Below, piece by piece: positions 8,944-19,771 of a stretch of DNA of 47,100 bases. The stretch's first letter is position 1; each line of letters opens with the position of its first letter. Under the pieces are notes generated by a model. That model was not told the DNA's origin, made no database searches, and saw only the letters and a list, made by a program, of their open reading frames with translations. Made by a program: the position numbers and the translations under genes. The DNA is from Campylobacterales bacterium (GTDB lineage: Bacteria; Campylobacterota; Campylobacteria; Campylobacterales; Nautiliaceae): assembly GCA_027019465.1 (NCBI GenBank), contig JALUWM010000092.1, positions 1 through 47,100 on the forward strand, written 5' to 3'.

Positions 8944-10987
8944 CAGATTTATTTGCTTTTACTTTTTTCAAAGAAGCATTTATTTCAGCAGTTCTATTTG
9001 TTTCACTTGATTTTACATTATCTTTACCAATTCCACCCCATCCGATACTGATTTTATTAAATGTAACACTCTCACACGGATGAGTAAGACAATTTTGATT
9101 TGTAGCTGATGGATTTTTATAACTCTCAGCTAAAGGATTATACCAAAGCCAACTTGGAATAGCCAAATGGATTTTTGTGCTGTAAGGAATAGCGTGAGTT
9201 GTTGATAACGATATATTTTCTTTACCGCTTTTGATAGTATGATTTACATCCATAGTTACAAAAGGATGATATGATTTACTTTCATTTACATCTCCAAAAA
9301 TTGAAGAGTTATGCTCTTTATTAACAATCCAACCATCATTAGTCCAATATTCATATTTATATGTAGTATTAAGCTCTTTGCTATAACCTCCTATATTTTG
9401 AACATCAATTCTTCCATATCTAAAAGTTGCGTTTTTATCCAAAGCATCACTCCCCATTACATCATCTTTATCGCTTACATTTATATCTTTTACCGTAAAG
9501 TTAAATTCATTTATTAAAACTCTTGGATTTCTTTTAAAATTAATTTTTAAATTTAAATCTGCACTTCCATTGTGATCGGTTGTGAAAATATCTTTTGTAA
9601 ACTTCAAGTTAATAGTATTAGGTATAGTTATATTTGTTTCATTATTATTTTCTTTTACTAAAATTTTTGTAAGTTTAGAAGGGACACTGCCATAAGAAAT
9701 ATTCAAATCAGAATCTTTTGCATAACATTTTGAATTATAATTTTTTGTAGTTTTATTTTGTTCATTTTGAGCCGTTATATTAATATCCAAAATAGAAGAC
9801 ATATTCAAATCATTTGAAATATAAGTAAATTGCGAATGGTTAAAATTATAATAATTAGCAAATATATTAAAATGATCCGGAATAAATTTTAATTGAATTG
9901 ATGCAGGAATAATAAATAATTGAGAATTAGTATCGTCGTTTTTATCTACTTTAGCAAATTCACTTCCGTTTATTTCCTTTATTGTAATATTTAACTCCCC
10001 TGCTTCCGAATAATTCAAGGTCACATTTACTTCTCCGTTTTTAAATTGTAAATTCTTTCCATTAAGTATTCCTGTAATACAGCCTTTGGAAAAGTTTGTA
10101 TCATTATATTCCAAACTTGGAGAACTATTGCCTTTTAATGTTAATGTCTCATTATAATCTTTAGTAGGATTTCCTTTATAATCTAATGCTTTAATAGTTA
10201 AATTAAATTCTTTTCCAGCTTTAATTTTTTCTTTAGGGATATTAGTGATTATAAATTTATCTGGTCTTATTGCGAAATTATCACTTGAATAACAAATTCT
10301 ATATCCTTTACCTTTCCAATTACATTTATGAATTGTTTTATCTGCACTGCAATCATTATGAGGATAAATAATATAAACATCACCTGAAACAGAACCACTT
10401 CCAGTTCCTCCTACCTCTTTACCATTCGTAGATACAGTTCCTGCTCCTGAACCACCAACACTCTCTTTTCCATAATATGAACAAGTTAAAAATCCCACTC
10501 TTGCATTTTTTGAAGCCTGAGTAACTGTAAATCCTTTAAATAATTTTGGGAAACTTACAAAACTTGTAGAAGCTGCGAAATGCAAAGTATTACTGATAAC
10601 TTTCTTAGTATGCATATCATAAACACTGACATAAACATCAAAACCTTTAGATGAAAGTTTAACAGGTATAGAATTTGTCGGATTAGGAGCTAAAATTAGC
10701 CAAAATTTTTTATTAACTATTTTTGTAGAAATAGTTCTTCTTAAAAAGCCTTGAGGATCAAAATCAAAAGCATCAAATGGGCTGTTATTACCCCTAAGCC
10801 AAGGTAAAGTATTATTAACAACATACCCATTAGAATCAAATCTTATCTTATAACCATTATTACTAGACACTTGCTGGTTTGTACTACTAGCTCCTAATAG
10901 TGTAGCAGTAGAAGAAAGACTAAAACCAAAATCGGATCCGAGCAAGACACCGCTCAGTACAACACTAAATAACCATATCTTTTTCAT
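8921..10987 (-). CDS. Secreted MshQ-like protein with DUF6701 domain
   Basis: A 688-residue exported protein: signal peptide MKKIWLFSVVLSGVLLGS, a Gly/Ser-rich linker near residues 175-205, an Ig-like segment from about 235, then IPASIQLKFIPDHF and FTYISNDLN with ITAQN...TTKNY, and later FRYGRIDVQNIGG with YEYW. These match the DUF6701 domain known from MshQ of the MSHA type IV pilus locus. Here no pilus gene is nearby. It is Asn- and Thr-rich. A surface or minor pilus role is an inference. It has its own TATAAT promoter and a tentative terminator, so it is likely monocistronic. Confidence 0.65.
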   Translation of the reverse strand: MKKIWLFSVVLSGVLLGSDFGFSLSSTATLLGASSTNQQVSSNNGYKIRFDSNGYVVNNTLPWLRGNNSPFDAFDFDPQGFLRRTISTKIVNKKFWLILAPNPTNSIPVKLSSKGFDVYVSVYDMHTKKVISNTLHFAASTSFVSFPKLFKGFTVTQASKNARVGFLTCSYYGKESVGGSGAGTVSTNGKEVGGTGSGSVSGDVYIIYPHNDCSADKTIHKCNWKGKGYRICYSSDNFAIRPDKFIITNIPKEKIKAGKEFNLTIKALDYKGNPTKDYNETLTLKGNSSPSLEYNDTNFSKGCITGILNGKNLQFKNGEVNVTLNYSEAGELNITIKEINGSEFAKVDKNDDTNSQLFIIPASIQLKFIPDHFNIFANYYNFNHSQFTYISNDLNMSSILDINITAQNEQNKTTKNYNSKCYAKDSDLNISYGSVPSKLTKILVKENNNETNITIPNTINLKFTKDIFTTDHNGSADLNLKINFKRNPRVLINEFNFTVKDINVSDKDDVMGSDALDKNATFRYGRIDVQNIGGYSKELNTTYKYEYWTNDGWIVNKEHNSSIFGDVNESKSYHPFVTMDVNHTIKSGKENISLSTTHAIPYSTKIHLAIPSWLWYNPLAESYKNPSATNQNCLTHPCESVTFNKISIGWGGIGKDNVKSSETNRTAEINASLKKVKANKSEVKKLNW

Positions 10988-11016
10988 TTTTTTCCCTTTT
11001 AAAAAAATTTTACTTT

Positions 11017-11022
11017 ATTATA
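11017..11022 (-). promoter_or_regulatory. -10 box of the DUF6701 gene
   Basis: The minus strand reads TTTTTGCTATAAT, a T-run then G then TATAAT, the classic Campylobacterota vegetative promoter. It lies 30 bases upstream of the ATG. An AACATT/AATGTT inverted pair (11028-11044) sits just upstream and might be an operator or part of the murI transcript end. Confidence 0.6.
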
Positions 11023-11048
11023 GCAAAAACATTAATAAAATGTTAATA

Positions 11049-11789
11049 TTATAATTTAAGGCACTTTTTTGCCACTTTTTTAAATTCAGTAGGATTATCG
11101 CTTGAAAAAAGTTTTATGTTAGTTTTATTTACAGAAGTCAAATTATAATTATTTTTTATCATTTCAACTATCGCCTGACCGGAATGAATAAGTTTTGCAT
11201 TTGGAAAATGTTTTTTAAAAGTTTTAGCTAAAAAGGGATAATGGGTGCATCCCAAAATTACAATATCTATTTTTTCTTTATCTATATTTTCAAAATACAT
11301 ATCAAATATTTTATCTGTAATTTCACTTTCTATAAGCCCTTCTTCCACCAAAGGGACAAACAAAGGAGTTGCTATTGAAGTTATATTTTTAAAGCCTTCT
11401 TTTTGAAGAAAATTTTGATATTTATTTGATTTTATTGTTCTTTTTGTTCCTACAAGTAAAATATTAGAATTTTTATCTTCATTTTTAAGAGCTTCCACAC
11501 CCGCTTCAATAACTCCAAAAACAGGAAAAGAAACCTCTTTTTTAAGCTCATTTACAGCTACAGCACTTGCCGTATTACAAGCAACCACCAAAAAATTAAT
11601 ATCAAAATTTTTAAGAAATTCTAAAGCTTCAAGAGAATATCTTATAATAGTGCTTTCATTTTTATTACCATAAGGAACTCTTGCAGTATCTCCAAAATAA
11701 ATAATTTCATCAAAAAGATTTGCTTTTAATATCTCTTTAGCAACACTTATACCGCCTATTCCACTGTCAAATATTCCGCATTTATTCAT
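11049..11789 (-). CDS. murI: Glutamate racemase MurI
   Basis: A 246-residue cofactor-independent racemase that makes D-glutamate for Mur[11 protein letters not shown] at the N-terminus, the first catalytic Cys71 in ACNTAS and the second Cys in LGCTHYP near residue 181 are all present. It overlaps rho by 8 bases, so the two are translationally coupled. The product feeds directly into the MurD step encoded 7 kb away. Confidence 0.96.
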   Translation of the reverse strand: MNKCGIFDSGIGGISVAKEILKANLFDEIIYFGDTARVPYGNKNESTIIRYSLEALEFLKNFDINFLVVACNTASAVAVNELKKEVSFPVFGVIEAGVEALKNEDKNSNILLVGTKRTIKSNKYQNFLQKEGFKNITSIATPLFVPLVEEGLIESEITDKIFDMYFENIDKEKIDIVILGCTHYPFLAKTFKKHFPNAKLIHSGQAIVEMIKNNYNLTSVNKTNIKLFSSDNPTEFKKVAKKCLKL

Positions 11790-13104
11790 TAATTACGCTT
11801 AAAAATTCCTTGTTGTTTTTCGTTTTTAGCATTTTTGAATACATAAGTTTAAGAGCTTCAACTTCATCCATTTCAGAAATAATATTTCTGATAGCCCAAA
11901 CTTTTGCAAGCTCTTCAGCATTTAATAAAAGTTCTTCTTTTCTTGTTCCGGATTTAAGAATATCAATAGCCGGATAAATTCTTCTATCGGCAATTCTTCT
12001 ACTTAAAACTGCTTCCATATTACCCGTTCCTTTAAATTCTTCAAAAATAACCTCATCCATTTTAGAACCTGTTTCAATAAGAGCCGTTGCGATAATAGTC
12101 AAACTCCCACCCTCTTCTATGTTTCTAGCCGCACCGAAAAATCTTTTTGGTTTATGAAGGGCATTTGCATCAACCCCACCGCTTAAAACCTTTCCGCTAG
12201 CAGGTGTAACAGTATTATATGCTCTTGCAAGTCTTGTAATAGAATCAAGCAAAATAACAACATCTTTTTTCATTTCAACCATTCTTTTTGCTTTTTCAAT
12301 TACAAGTTCTGCAACTCTTACATGATTCCCAGCCGGTTTATCAAATGTTGAACTAAAAACTTCACCTTTAACACTTCTTTGCATATCGGTAACTTCTTCA
12401 GGTCTTTCATCTACTAAAAGAACTATAAGCTCAATTTCAGGATGATTTTTTGTAATCCCATGAGCTATCTCTTTTAAAAACACCGTCTTACCGCTTCTTG
12501 GAGGGGCAACTACGAGTCCTCTTTGACCTTTTCCAATAGGTGCAAATAAATCAAGTACTCTTCCTGTAAGCTTTTTTGGCTCAAATTCAAGCTTTATTTT
12601 TTCCTGAGGATAAAGAGGCGTCAAGTTATCAAAAAGGGCTCTGTTTTTTGCTTCTTCAGGCGGGAGATAATTAACGGCTTCTATTTTTAAAAGTGCATAA
12701 TATTTTTCCTGCTCTCTTGGCGGTCTGATTTGTCCTGTTACAATATCACCGGTTCTAAGAGCAAATCTTCTGATTTGTGTTTGAGAGACATAAACATCAT
12801 TTCTTGAATTTTCAAAATTTCCGCCTATACTTCTTAAAAAACCGTATCCATCAGGCATTATTTCCAAAATTCCTGTAAAAAGCAGATAACCGCCTTGTTG
12901 AACTTGAGTTTTTAAAATTTCAAACATTAAATCCTGTCTTTTGTATTCCTGAGGATTTTCAACATTTAATGTTTTTGCGATTGTAATAAGCTCTTCTGTA
13001 GGCATTTTCATTAAATCTTCAATTTTATGCCCTTTAACGGGAATATGTGTTCTTTGTTTACTTTTATCTTGTGTATTTGAGACATCTTTTTTTTGATTTT
13101 CCAT
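11782..13104 (-). CDS. rho: Transcription termination factor Rho
   Basis: A 440-residue hexameric RNA helicase. An N-terminal Rho helix domain (about 28-70) is followed by the RNA-binding cold-shock-like domain with [15 protein letters not shown] (78-92), Walker A APPRSGKT (200-207), [13 protein letters not shown], and the [11 protein letters not shown] motif. The first 25 residues are polar and variable. The presence of Rho fits the scarcity of strong hairpin terminators in this window. Confidence 0.97.
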   Translation of the reverse strand: MENQKKDVSNTQDKSKQRTHIPVKGHKIEDLMKMPTEELITIAKTLNVENPQEYKRQDLMFEILKTQVQQGGYLLFTGILEIMPDGYGFLRSIGGNFENSRNDVYVSQTQIRRFALRTGDIVTGQIRPPREQEKYYALLKIEAVNYLPPEEAKNRALFDNLTPLYPQEKIKLEFEPKKLTGRVLDLFAPIGKGQRGLVVAPPRSGKTVFLKEIAHGITKNHPEIELIVLLVDERPEEVTDMQRSVKGEVFSSTFDKPAGNHVRVAELVIEKAKRMVEMKKDVVILLDSITRLARAYNTVTPASGKVLSGGVDANALHKPKRFFGAARNIEEGGSLTIIATALIETGSKMDEVIFEEFKGTGNMEAVLSRRIADRRIYPAIDILKSGTRKEELLLNAEELAKVWAIRNIISEMDEVEALKLMYSKMLKTKNNKEFLSVINE

Positions 13105-13191
13105 ATAAATTGTCCTTGTAGATTTTGGAGTTTAGCAGTAATTTTGAGATTTTATTCAATTTAATTTTTTTTGTCAAGATTTTTTATTTGA

Positions 13192-13197
13192 TATAAT
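13192..13197 (+). promoter_or_regulatory. -10 box for the rluD-flpA operon
   Basis: TATAAT 19 bases before the rluD start; a TTGTCA at 13171-13176 could act as -35 but the spacing of 15 is short. It would drive the long plus-strand division and envelope run. Confidence 0.55.
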
Positions 13198-13215
13198 TTT
13201 CCCAAAAAGGTAAAA

Positions 13216-14145
13216 ATGAATAAATTTACAGCTTCAAAAGCGCAAAGACTAGATAAATTTTTAAGTGAAAAATTACAAACTTCAAGAAATCAAATAGAAC
13301 AGCTTATAAAAAAAGGGTATGTAAAAATAAACGGCTCAGGTATAAAAAAGGGCGGCATAAAATTAAAAACGGGTGATATTATAGAATATGAAATTCCGGA
13401 TATTGAAAAAAAAGAAACAAAAAAAGTGGATTTTGATATTCCTATTCTTTATGAAGATGAAGATTTACTGGTAATTAATAAACCGTCCGGAATTGTAGTC
13501 CATCCAGCCCCTAGCGTAAAAAAAGCAACTGTAGTTGACTGGCTAAAAGCAAAAGAATTTTCACTCTCTAACCTCGCAGGAGAAGAGAGATTTGGAATAG
13601 TCCATAGAATAGACAAAGAGACAAGCGGGGCTTTGGTTATTGCAAAAAACAATAAAACCCACGAATTTTTATCAAACCAGCTAAAAGACAAATCAATGGG
13701 AAGATACTATATTTTTTTATTAAATCATCCTTTAAAAGAAGCCTTTTGCGTAGATAAACCAATAGCAAGAAATCCAAAAAACAGACTGAAAATGGCAATA
13801 GTTCAAAACGGAAGAAACGCAAAAACACTTTTTATTCCCATAGAACAAAATCTAGGAGCCGCAAAGCTTTATACAGGCAGGACACACCAGATAAGAGTTC
13901 ATTTAAATTCCATAGGCAGATATATTTTAGGAGACAAAACTTACGGTAAAAAAGAACAGAATACAAAAAGAGTAATGCTTCACGCAAAAGAGATATATTT
14001 TACTCATCCAAACGGCAAAAAACTTAGTATAATAGCGCCATTATTTGAAGATTTTAAAAATGAGCTAAAAGGAACTCCATATGAAACAAAAATTAATAAT
14101 CTTAACAGGAAGTTTACTACTTTTGAGCGGTTGTGCAAATCTTAA
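13216..14145 (+). CDS. rluD: RluD-family 23S rRNA pseudouridine synthase
   Basis: A 309-residue enzyme converting uridine to pseudouridine in large-subunit rRNA. The S4 RNA-binding domain covers about residues 10-58. The catalytic Asp133 lies in HRIDKETSG, and TGRTHQIRVHL is near residue 225. RluD versus RluC or RluA specificity is not settled. Its last 65 bases overlap the start of flpA in another frame, which is more than the few bases usual here. From memory, this gene stands in the same position in C. jejuni (Cj1280c). Confidence 0.88.
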   Translation: MNKFTASKAQRLDKFLSEKLQTSRNQIEQLIKKGYVKINGSGIKKGGIKLKTGDIIEYEIPDIEKKETKKVDFDIPILYEDEDLLVINKPSGIVVHPAPSVKKATVVDWLKAKEFSLSNLAGEERFGIVHRIDKETSGALVIAKNNKTHEFLSNQLKDKSMGRYYIFLLNHPLKEAFCVDKPIARNPKNRLKMAIVQNGRNAKTLFIPIEQNLGAAKLYTGRTHQIRVHLNSIGRYILGDKTYGKKEQNTKRVMLHAKEIYFTHPNGKKLSIIAPLFEDFKNELKGTPYETKINNLNRKFTTFERLCKS

Positions 14146-15289
14146 TTTAAATAAACCTGTTCCAAAATCAAATCCAAATCTGCCTACTGTTAAAAATTTC
14201 AAAGCTTATCCTGATAGAAATGCAATGGCTCTTTATTGGAATACAGTTCCAACAATGAAAGGCTATTATATTCAAAGGTATAATCCAAAAAACAAAAAAT
14301 GGAAAGAAATTGCTACAATAAAAGACCCTTATACATCCATTTATGTAGATACAAATCTTAAACCTGGACATATTTATCAATATAAAATCGCAACATTTGA
14401 CAAAAGTGGTATCCCTTCACTTTCAAAAGAAGTAATTCAATCAACAATGCCAAAGCTCTCGCCTGTAATTATTCTTGAAGCAAAACCTATTGTAAAAGGT
14501 AAAATAAAAATAATATTCAGACCCGCCCAAAACGAAAGAGTAAATGAATATATAATAAAAAGATTTGATAATGAAAATGCAAAATGGAAAACAATAGCTA
14601 CACTTTCTCCAAGACTTGATGTTGAATATATTGACAGCGGACTTAAAGATGGAACAATTTACAAATATCAAGTAATTGCCAAAAGTTTTGATGGAATAAA
14701 ATCATTTCCTTCAAAAACAGTAGTTGTTTCAACATTTAAAAGACCTCCTGTTATCACCCAAATAAACGCAACAAATAACTTAGCAAAAAAGATAAAATTA
14801 ACTTTTTCACCAGTAAAAGGGGCTGTAGCATATAAAATATACATTTCTTCATATCCAAACGGTCCTTTTAAATTCTACAAAAAAATTAATTCCACTAATT
14901 TTACAGATTATATAAATAAAGACGGATTTATAAGATATTATAAAGTTACTGCTTTATCAGCCCATAAAACACAATCGCTTCTTAGCGATACACCTGTAAC
15001 TATGGGTCAAACTTTATCAAAACCGGCAAAACCGATAGTTTCAACAAATATAACAGGAAATCAAATAGAGCTTATTTTTACATCTCCCGATAATAGAGCA
15101 ACAAAATATTTAATAATAAGAAAAGAAAAATTATCTCTTTTTAAATCAATACAGAAAAAATTTATAGCCTCTTCAAACAGATTTACAGATATTATAAATC
15201 CAAAAAAATCATATGAATATTATGTTTATGAAATTGATAAATATGGTCTTTTATCAAAAGCACCTGCTGTAATAAAGGTTAATAATTAA
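14081..15289 (+). CDS. flpA: Fibronectin type III lipoprotein, FlpA-like
   Basis: A 402-residue lipoprotein with lipobox LSGC at Cys18, then four fibronectin type III repeats at about 38-128, 130-222, 224-315 and 317-402. Each repeat has the W or F core residue followed by Y-x-I or Y-K-I and a closing Y-Y/Y-Q strand. The C. jejuni neighbour of the same order, FlpA (Cj1279c, from memory), is known as a fibronectin-binding adhesin with such repeats. In this free-living-type organism the role is more likely envelope related, since it lies with ftsEX and an EnvC-like gene. AAAAGGAA precedes the ATG. Confidence 0.8.
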   Translation: MKQKLIILTGSLLLLSGCANLNLNKPVPKSNPNLPTVKNFKAYPDRNAMALYWNTVPTMKGYYIQRYNPKNKKWKEIATIKDPYTSIYVDTNLKPGHIYQYKIATFDKSGIPSLSKEVIQSTMPKLSPVIILEAKPIVKGKIKIIFRPAQNERVNEYIIKRFDNENAKWKTIATLSPRLDVEYIDSGLKDGTIYKYQVIAKSFDGIKSFPSKTVVVSTFKRPPVITQINATNNLAKKIKLTFSPVKGAVAYKIYISSYPNGPFKFYKKINSTNFTDYINKDGFIRYYKVTALSAHKTQSLLSDTPVTMGQTLSKPAKPIVSTNITGNQIELIFTSPDNRATKYLIIRKEKLSLFKSIQKKFIASSNRFTDIINPKKSYEYYVYEIDKYGLLSKAPAVIKVNN

Positions 15290-16392
15290 TGCCGCATATT
15301 GTTATAGACAAATTAAAAGATATAAAATATCCAATAAAAACAAAAAAAGCTGAGTTTTTATTTAAAGCAGAAGATTATATAGGGGTAAAAACATCAAATG
15401 CTAAGTTTTTACTCAATATAAGAAAATACAAAAACGGATATTTAGTTAAATACGATAAAGTTACAAGACCAATAATAAGCGAAATAAAAAAAGCTTATAT
15501 GGATTTTGTAGAATTAAATGAAGCTGAAATTATTTTTGAAAACATACACGGAATAAAAGAAAAATTACCTGATGAAAATATGCTTGATATTAATGATAAT
15601 TTAAGCAAGATTGACATAATTGAAGTTGGGTTTGGAAGTGGAAGACATCTTCTTTATTTAGCAAAAAAATACCCTGATAAAACAATTCTAGGAATAGAAA
15701 TACACAAACCTTCCATCGAACAGGTACTAAAAAGAATAAAAAACGAAAATATAAATAATATAAAAATAATAAATCATGATGCAAGACTGATTTTGAGTAA
15801 AATCCCTTCAAACAACTTACACAGTATTTATGTTCATTTTCCGGTTCCCTGGGATAAAAAAGAGCATAGAAGAGTAATAAACAGCGATTTTATAAATGAA
15901 AGTGTAAGAACTTTACAAAAAAACGGCTTTTTGCATTTAAGAACAGACAGCGAAAATTATTTTGCCTATTCTCTTAAAAAATTTTTGGAAGTAAATAAGA
16001 CCCATATTGAAATAAAAAAAAATCTACCTTATGAAATTACAAGCAAATATGAAGAAAGATGGATAAAAATGGGGAAAAATATTTATGATATTTATATGTA
16101 TTCCCTTGAAATTTCAGAAGAAAAAAAAGAAAATTTTGATTTTTCATTTGATAAAAAGCTTACAAATCTTGATTTTAATGCAAAGATTTATGATAATTTC
16201 ATTATTCATTTGGAAAAAGAAAAAAAAATAGATGAAAATTCCTCTTTAATAAGAGCAACTATAGGAAATTTCAACAGACCTGAACATATTTATATAATAA
16301 ACACTCAAAAACCATATTATTTTAAAAAACCGGCAGAAATCAAAGAAAATTATTTAGCACATCAAGAAATCAAAAGGCTTTTTAATGGGTAA
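15289..16392 (+). CDS. trmB: tRNA (guanine-N7-)-methyltransferase TrmB, long form
   Basis: SAM-dependent enzyme that methylates G46 of tRNA. The SAM site is EVGFGSGRHLLYLA near residues 112-125, followed by GIEIH and by FPVPWDKKEHRR, the TrmB signature. At 367 residues it is far longer than the 239 of E. coli, with about 100 extra N-terminal and 80 extra C-terminal residues, which I believe is usual in Campylobacterota. Its ATG overlaps the last base of the flpA stop, and its end overlaps ftsE by 8 bases. Confidence 0.9.
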   Translation: MPHIVIDKLKDIKYPIKTKKAEFLFKAEDYIGVKTSNAKFLLNIRKYKNGYLVKYDKVTRPIISEIKKAYMDFVELNEAEIIFENIHGIKEKLPDENMLDINDNLSKIDIIEVGFGSGRHLLYLAKKYPDKTILGIEIHKPSIEQVLKRIKNENINNIKIINHDARLILSKIPSNNLHSIYVHFPVPWDKKEHRRVINSDFINESVRTLQKNGFLHLRTDSENYFAYSLKKFLEVNKTHIEIKKNLPYEITSKYEERWIKMGKNIYDIYMYSLEISEEKKENFDFSFDKKLTNLDFNAKIYDNFIIHLEKEKKIDENSSLIRATIGNFNRPEHIYIINTQKPYYFKKPAEIKENYLAHQEIKRLFNG

Positions 16393-17050
16393 ACTAGTTT
16401 TAGCTAAAAATATTACAATAAATTATAATGACACACAAATAATAAAACCTTCATCTTTTAGTATAAACAGCGGAGATTTTGTATTCTTAACAGGAATTAG
16501 CGGAAGTGGAAAAACAAGTCTTATAAAAACACTTTATGCAGAACATAAAATCCAAAGTGGAGAAATGTATATAGGGGAATTTAATTTAAAAAAAATAAAT
16601 AAATCAAAAACTTCTCTTCTTAGAAAACATCTTGGAGTTGTTTTTCAAGATTTTAAACTAATATCAGAATGGAATATAATAAAAAATGTAATGTTACCTC
16701 TACTAATTACAGGAATAGACAAATCCAATGCCAAAGAGATGGCTATGCAATATCTAAATAAAGTAAAACTCTCTCATAAAGCCGACAAATTTCCATTTGA
16801 ACTGAGTGGGGGAGAACAGCAAAGAGCAGCAATTGCAAGGGCAACAATCCATAATCCTGTAATGATTTTGGCAGATGAGCCTATTTCAGGACTTGATGAA
16901 TATTCAGCTTCACTTGTTATGGATTTATTTATAGAAGCAAATAAACTAGGAATTACTATAGTAATAGCTTCTCACTCCATTCCCCAAAATTTTGATATAT
17001 TATTTAAACAATTACATATAGAAAAAGGCAAAATTTATGAACTCGCTTAA
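16385..17050 (+). CDS. ftsE: Cell division ATP-binding protein FtsE
   Basis: A 221-residue ABC ATPase that couples with FtsX at the septum. Walker A GISGSGKTS is at residues 37-45, the signature LSGGEQQRAAIARA near 143, and Walker B ILADEP near 163 with the GLDE D-loop. It overlaps trmB by 8 and ftsX by 14 bases. ATP turnover is expected to be passed through FtsX to a periplasmic coiled-coil partner, which is the next gene but one. Confidence 0.95.
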   Translation: MGKLVLAKNITINYNDTQIIKPSSFSINSGDFVFLTGISGSGKTSLIKTLYAEHKIQSGEMYIGEFNLKKINKSKTSLLRKHLGVVFQDFKLISEWNIIKNVMLPLLITGIDKSNAKEMAMQYLNKVKLSHKADKFPFELSGGEQQRAAIARATIHNPVMILADEPISGLDEYSASLVMDLFIEANKLGITIVIASHSIPQNFDILFKQLHIEKGKIYELA

Positions 17051-17819
17051 AAGCCATTTAACGCTTGTTTTATCACTTATAGCAATATTGTTAAGTATTT
17101 TTTTATTTCGTATTTTTTCACAGGTTATGCATCTTTATCAAAAAAATATTGTTAATAACTATTCAATAGTCATTGTTAGTACAAAACCTATCACATCTTT
17201 AAATATCTCAGAAATTTCATCAATAAATCCTATAAACATAAATTCTGAAATAAAAAAATTAAAAGAAAAATATAAAAATATTGACTTTTCAAATCTAAAA
17301 ATCCCTTTTTTTTATAAATTAAAATTGAAAAACTTTCCTTCACCAAATAAATTACAAGAAATTCAAAAGCAACTTAAAAATTATGATTTTATTAAAAAAG
17401 TAATGACAAAATCTTCTTCCCAAACAAAAATATACAATCTTTTAATACTCCTTAAAACTACAACAAAAATTTTTATGTTTTTAATAGCTATTTTAGGATT
17501 TTTATTAATTATAAAACAGCTGGAAGTATGGAAATTACTACACTACGAAAGAATGTATATAATGGAACTCTTCGGAGCTCCTGTTTGGTTTAAAGGTGCC
17601 TCACTTTTTAAAATAGCTTTTTTAGATTCTATAATTTCTTTAATCTTAACAATGTGTTTAATATTTTTAATAACACATTCAGCTCTTTTTAATAATATAA
17701 TTAATGAACTAAATATAAACTTTCAGTTAAATTATTTTAATGAAATCATTTTATTGTTAATTACGAGCTTTTTAATTTCATTTATTTCTTCAGTAATTGT
17801 TGTAATAGGGAAAAAATGA
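17037..17819 (+). CDS. ftsX: Cell division protein FtsX
   Basis: A 260-residue membrane protein with the FtsX plan: a membrane segment at about 8-28, an external domain to about 135, then three segments near 142-162, 190-215 and 230-257. It has little motif conservation, so the call rests on topology and on following ftsE. In E. coli the external loop binds EnvC. Here the EnvC-like gene starts 4 bases before the ftsX stop. Confidence 0.9.
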   Translation: MNSLKSHLTLVLSLIAILLSIFLFRIFSQVMHLYQKNIVNNYSIVIVSTKPITSLNISEISSINPININSEIKKLKEKYKNIDFSNLKIPFFYKLKLKNFPSPNKLQEIQKQLKNYDFIKKVMTKSSSQTKIYNLLILLKTTTKIFMFLIAILGFLLIIKQLEVWKLLHYERMYIMELFGAPVWFKGASLFKIAFLDSIISLILTMCLIFLITHSALFNNIINELNINFQLNYFNEIILLLITSFLISFISSVIVVIGKK

Positions 17820-18982
17820 AAAAAATTATATTTTTTTTATTGACATCTTTATTGCTATTTGCAAACAACATAACTACAACTCAAAAAAAAATTTCTCAAA
17901 CTAAATTCATAATATCAAAAATGAATCAAAAGCTTGACATAATTGCAGATAACATACAACAAAAAGAGTTATTTATAAATAAGATAAATAAAAAAATAGG
18001 AAATCTTACTATACAAATAAATTTTTTAAATAAAGAACTAAATAATTCTAAAACAAAACTTTCTAATTTTAATAAACTAAAAAATAAATTTATAAAAAAA
18101 TCAACTAAAATACAAAATGAAATAATAAATTTCATATCAGAAAATTATTTTAATTCAACATCAAAGACAGAGAATATCACAGATTTAATAGATAAAGAAA
18201 TAACAAAAAAAATTTTAGAAAGATACTCTAATAAAATAAATTCTCTAATACAAAAAAATAAAAAAATTTTAAATCAAATAACTCTTTTAAATAAAAAAAT
18301 AAATAATATAAAACAAAAACAAGCTCTCTTAATTAAAGCAAAACAAAAATTAGCTCTGCTAAAACGAAATAGACAAAAAGAGCTTTTATTTTTAAAACGA
18401 GACAAAAAAATATATAAAAAAAGACTAAAAACTCTGATAAAAAAAGAAGAAAATTTACAAAATAAACTTGCCCAATTAAATATCATAAAAATAGAAAGAA
18501 GAAAATATATAAGACAACAAAATCAAAACCTAAAAGTCAATCTTAATCTTAATGTTAAAAAATACGGTTCTTTATATTTTACACCAAGTGTAGTAAATTA
18601 CAGAGGCCTTAAAACTATAGCTCCTGTAGAAGGAAAAATAATAAAAAAATTTGGTTCATATATAGACCCTGTTTATCATATAAGAATTTATAATGATTCT
18701 ATCACAATCAAATCTTATAAAAAAAATTCAATGGTAAGGGCAATTTTAAGCGGAAGAATTATTTATATAGGAACAACTAACGGCAAAGGAATAATAATTA
18801 TAAAACATAGAGATAATTTATTTAGTATTTATGCAAATCTTGAAAAAATATCCCCTATTCTAAAAAAAGGTCTTTATGTAAAAAAAGGACAAATTATAGC
18901 AAGGATAAAAAACAACCTGGAATTTGAAATTACATATAAAAACCATCCTATTAATCCTATAAAAGTAATTGCTTTTAACTAA
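17816..18982 (+). CDS. EnvC-like protein with degenerate LytM (M23) domain
   Basis: A 388-residue exported protein. A signal peptide is followed by a long Lys/Asn-rich coiled coil (about 20-250) and a C-terminal LytM fold (260-385). All catalytic positions of M23 peptidases are changed: the H-x3-D pair reads Y and T in the DSITIKS region, YAHL reads YANL, and HLHFE reads NLEFE. Only the structural His in IIIKHRD remains. This is the pattern of non-hydrolytic amidase activators such as EnvC. It is co-translated with ftsEX, and an intact amidase gene lies downstream. Confidence 0.88.
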   Translation: MKKIIFFLLTSLLLFANNITTTQKKISQTKFIISKMNQKLDIIADNIQQKELFINKINKKIGNLTIQINFLNKELNNSKTKLSNFNKLKNKFIKKSTKIQNEIINFISENYFNSTSKTENITDLIDKEITKKILERYSNKINSLIQKNKKILNQITLLNKKINNIKQKQALLIKAKQKLALLKRNRQKELLFLKRDKKIYKKRLKTLIKKEENLQNKLAQLNIIKIERRKYIRQQNQNLKVNLNLNVKKYGSLYFTPSVVNYRGLKTIAPVEGKIIKKFGSYIDPVYHIRIYNDSITIKSYKKNSMVRAILSGRIIYIGTTNGKGIIIIKHRDNLFSIYANLEKISPILKKGLYVKKGQIIARIKNNLEFEITYKNHPINPIKVIAFN

Positions 18983-19022
18983 AATAGCCAATAATAAGTT
19001 TTTAATTTCAACTCTTTTATGA

Positions 19023-19028
19023 TAAAAT
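19023..19028 (+). promoter_or_regulatory. -10 box for pyrH
   Basis: TAAAAT in TGATAAAATAC, 23 bases before the pyrH ATG, in a T-rich context. It would separate pyrH transcription from the ftsEX group. Confidence 0.4.
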
Positions 19029-19038
19029 ACTCTTTTAA

Positions 19039-19770
<732 letters not shown>

Positions 19771-19771
19771 T

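Noticed and set aside
11028-11044. Rho-independent terminator after murI
   Set aside because: The AACATT/AATGTT stem is six AT-rich pairs, too weak for a firm call; noted only as a nearby element.
17816-18982. Active M23 peptidase
   Set aside because: All zinc ligands and catalytic histidines are substituted; only one structural His remains.
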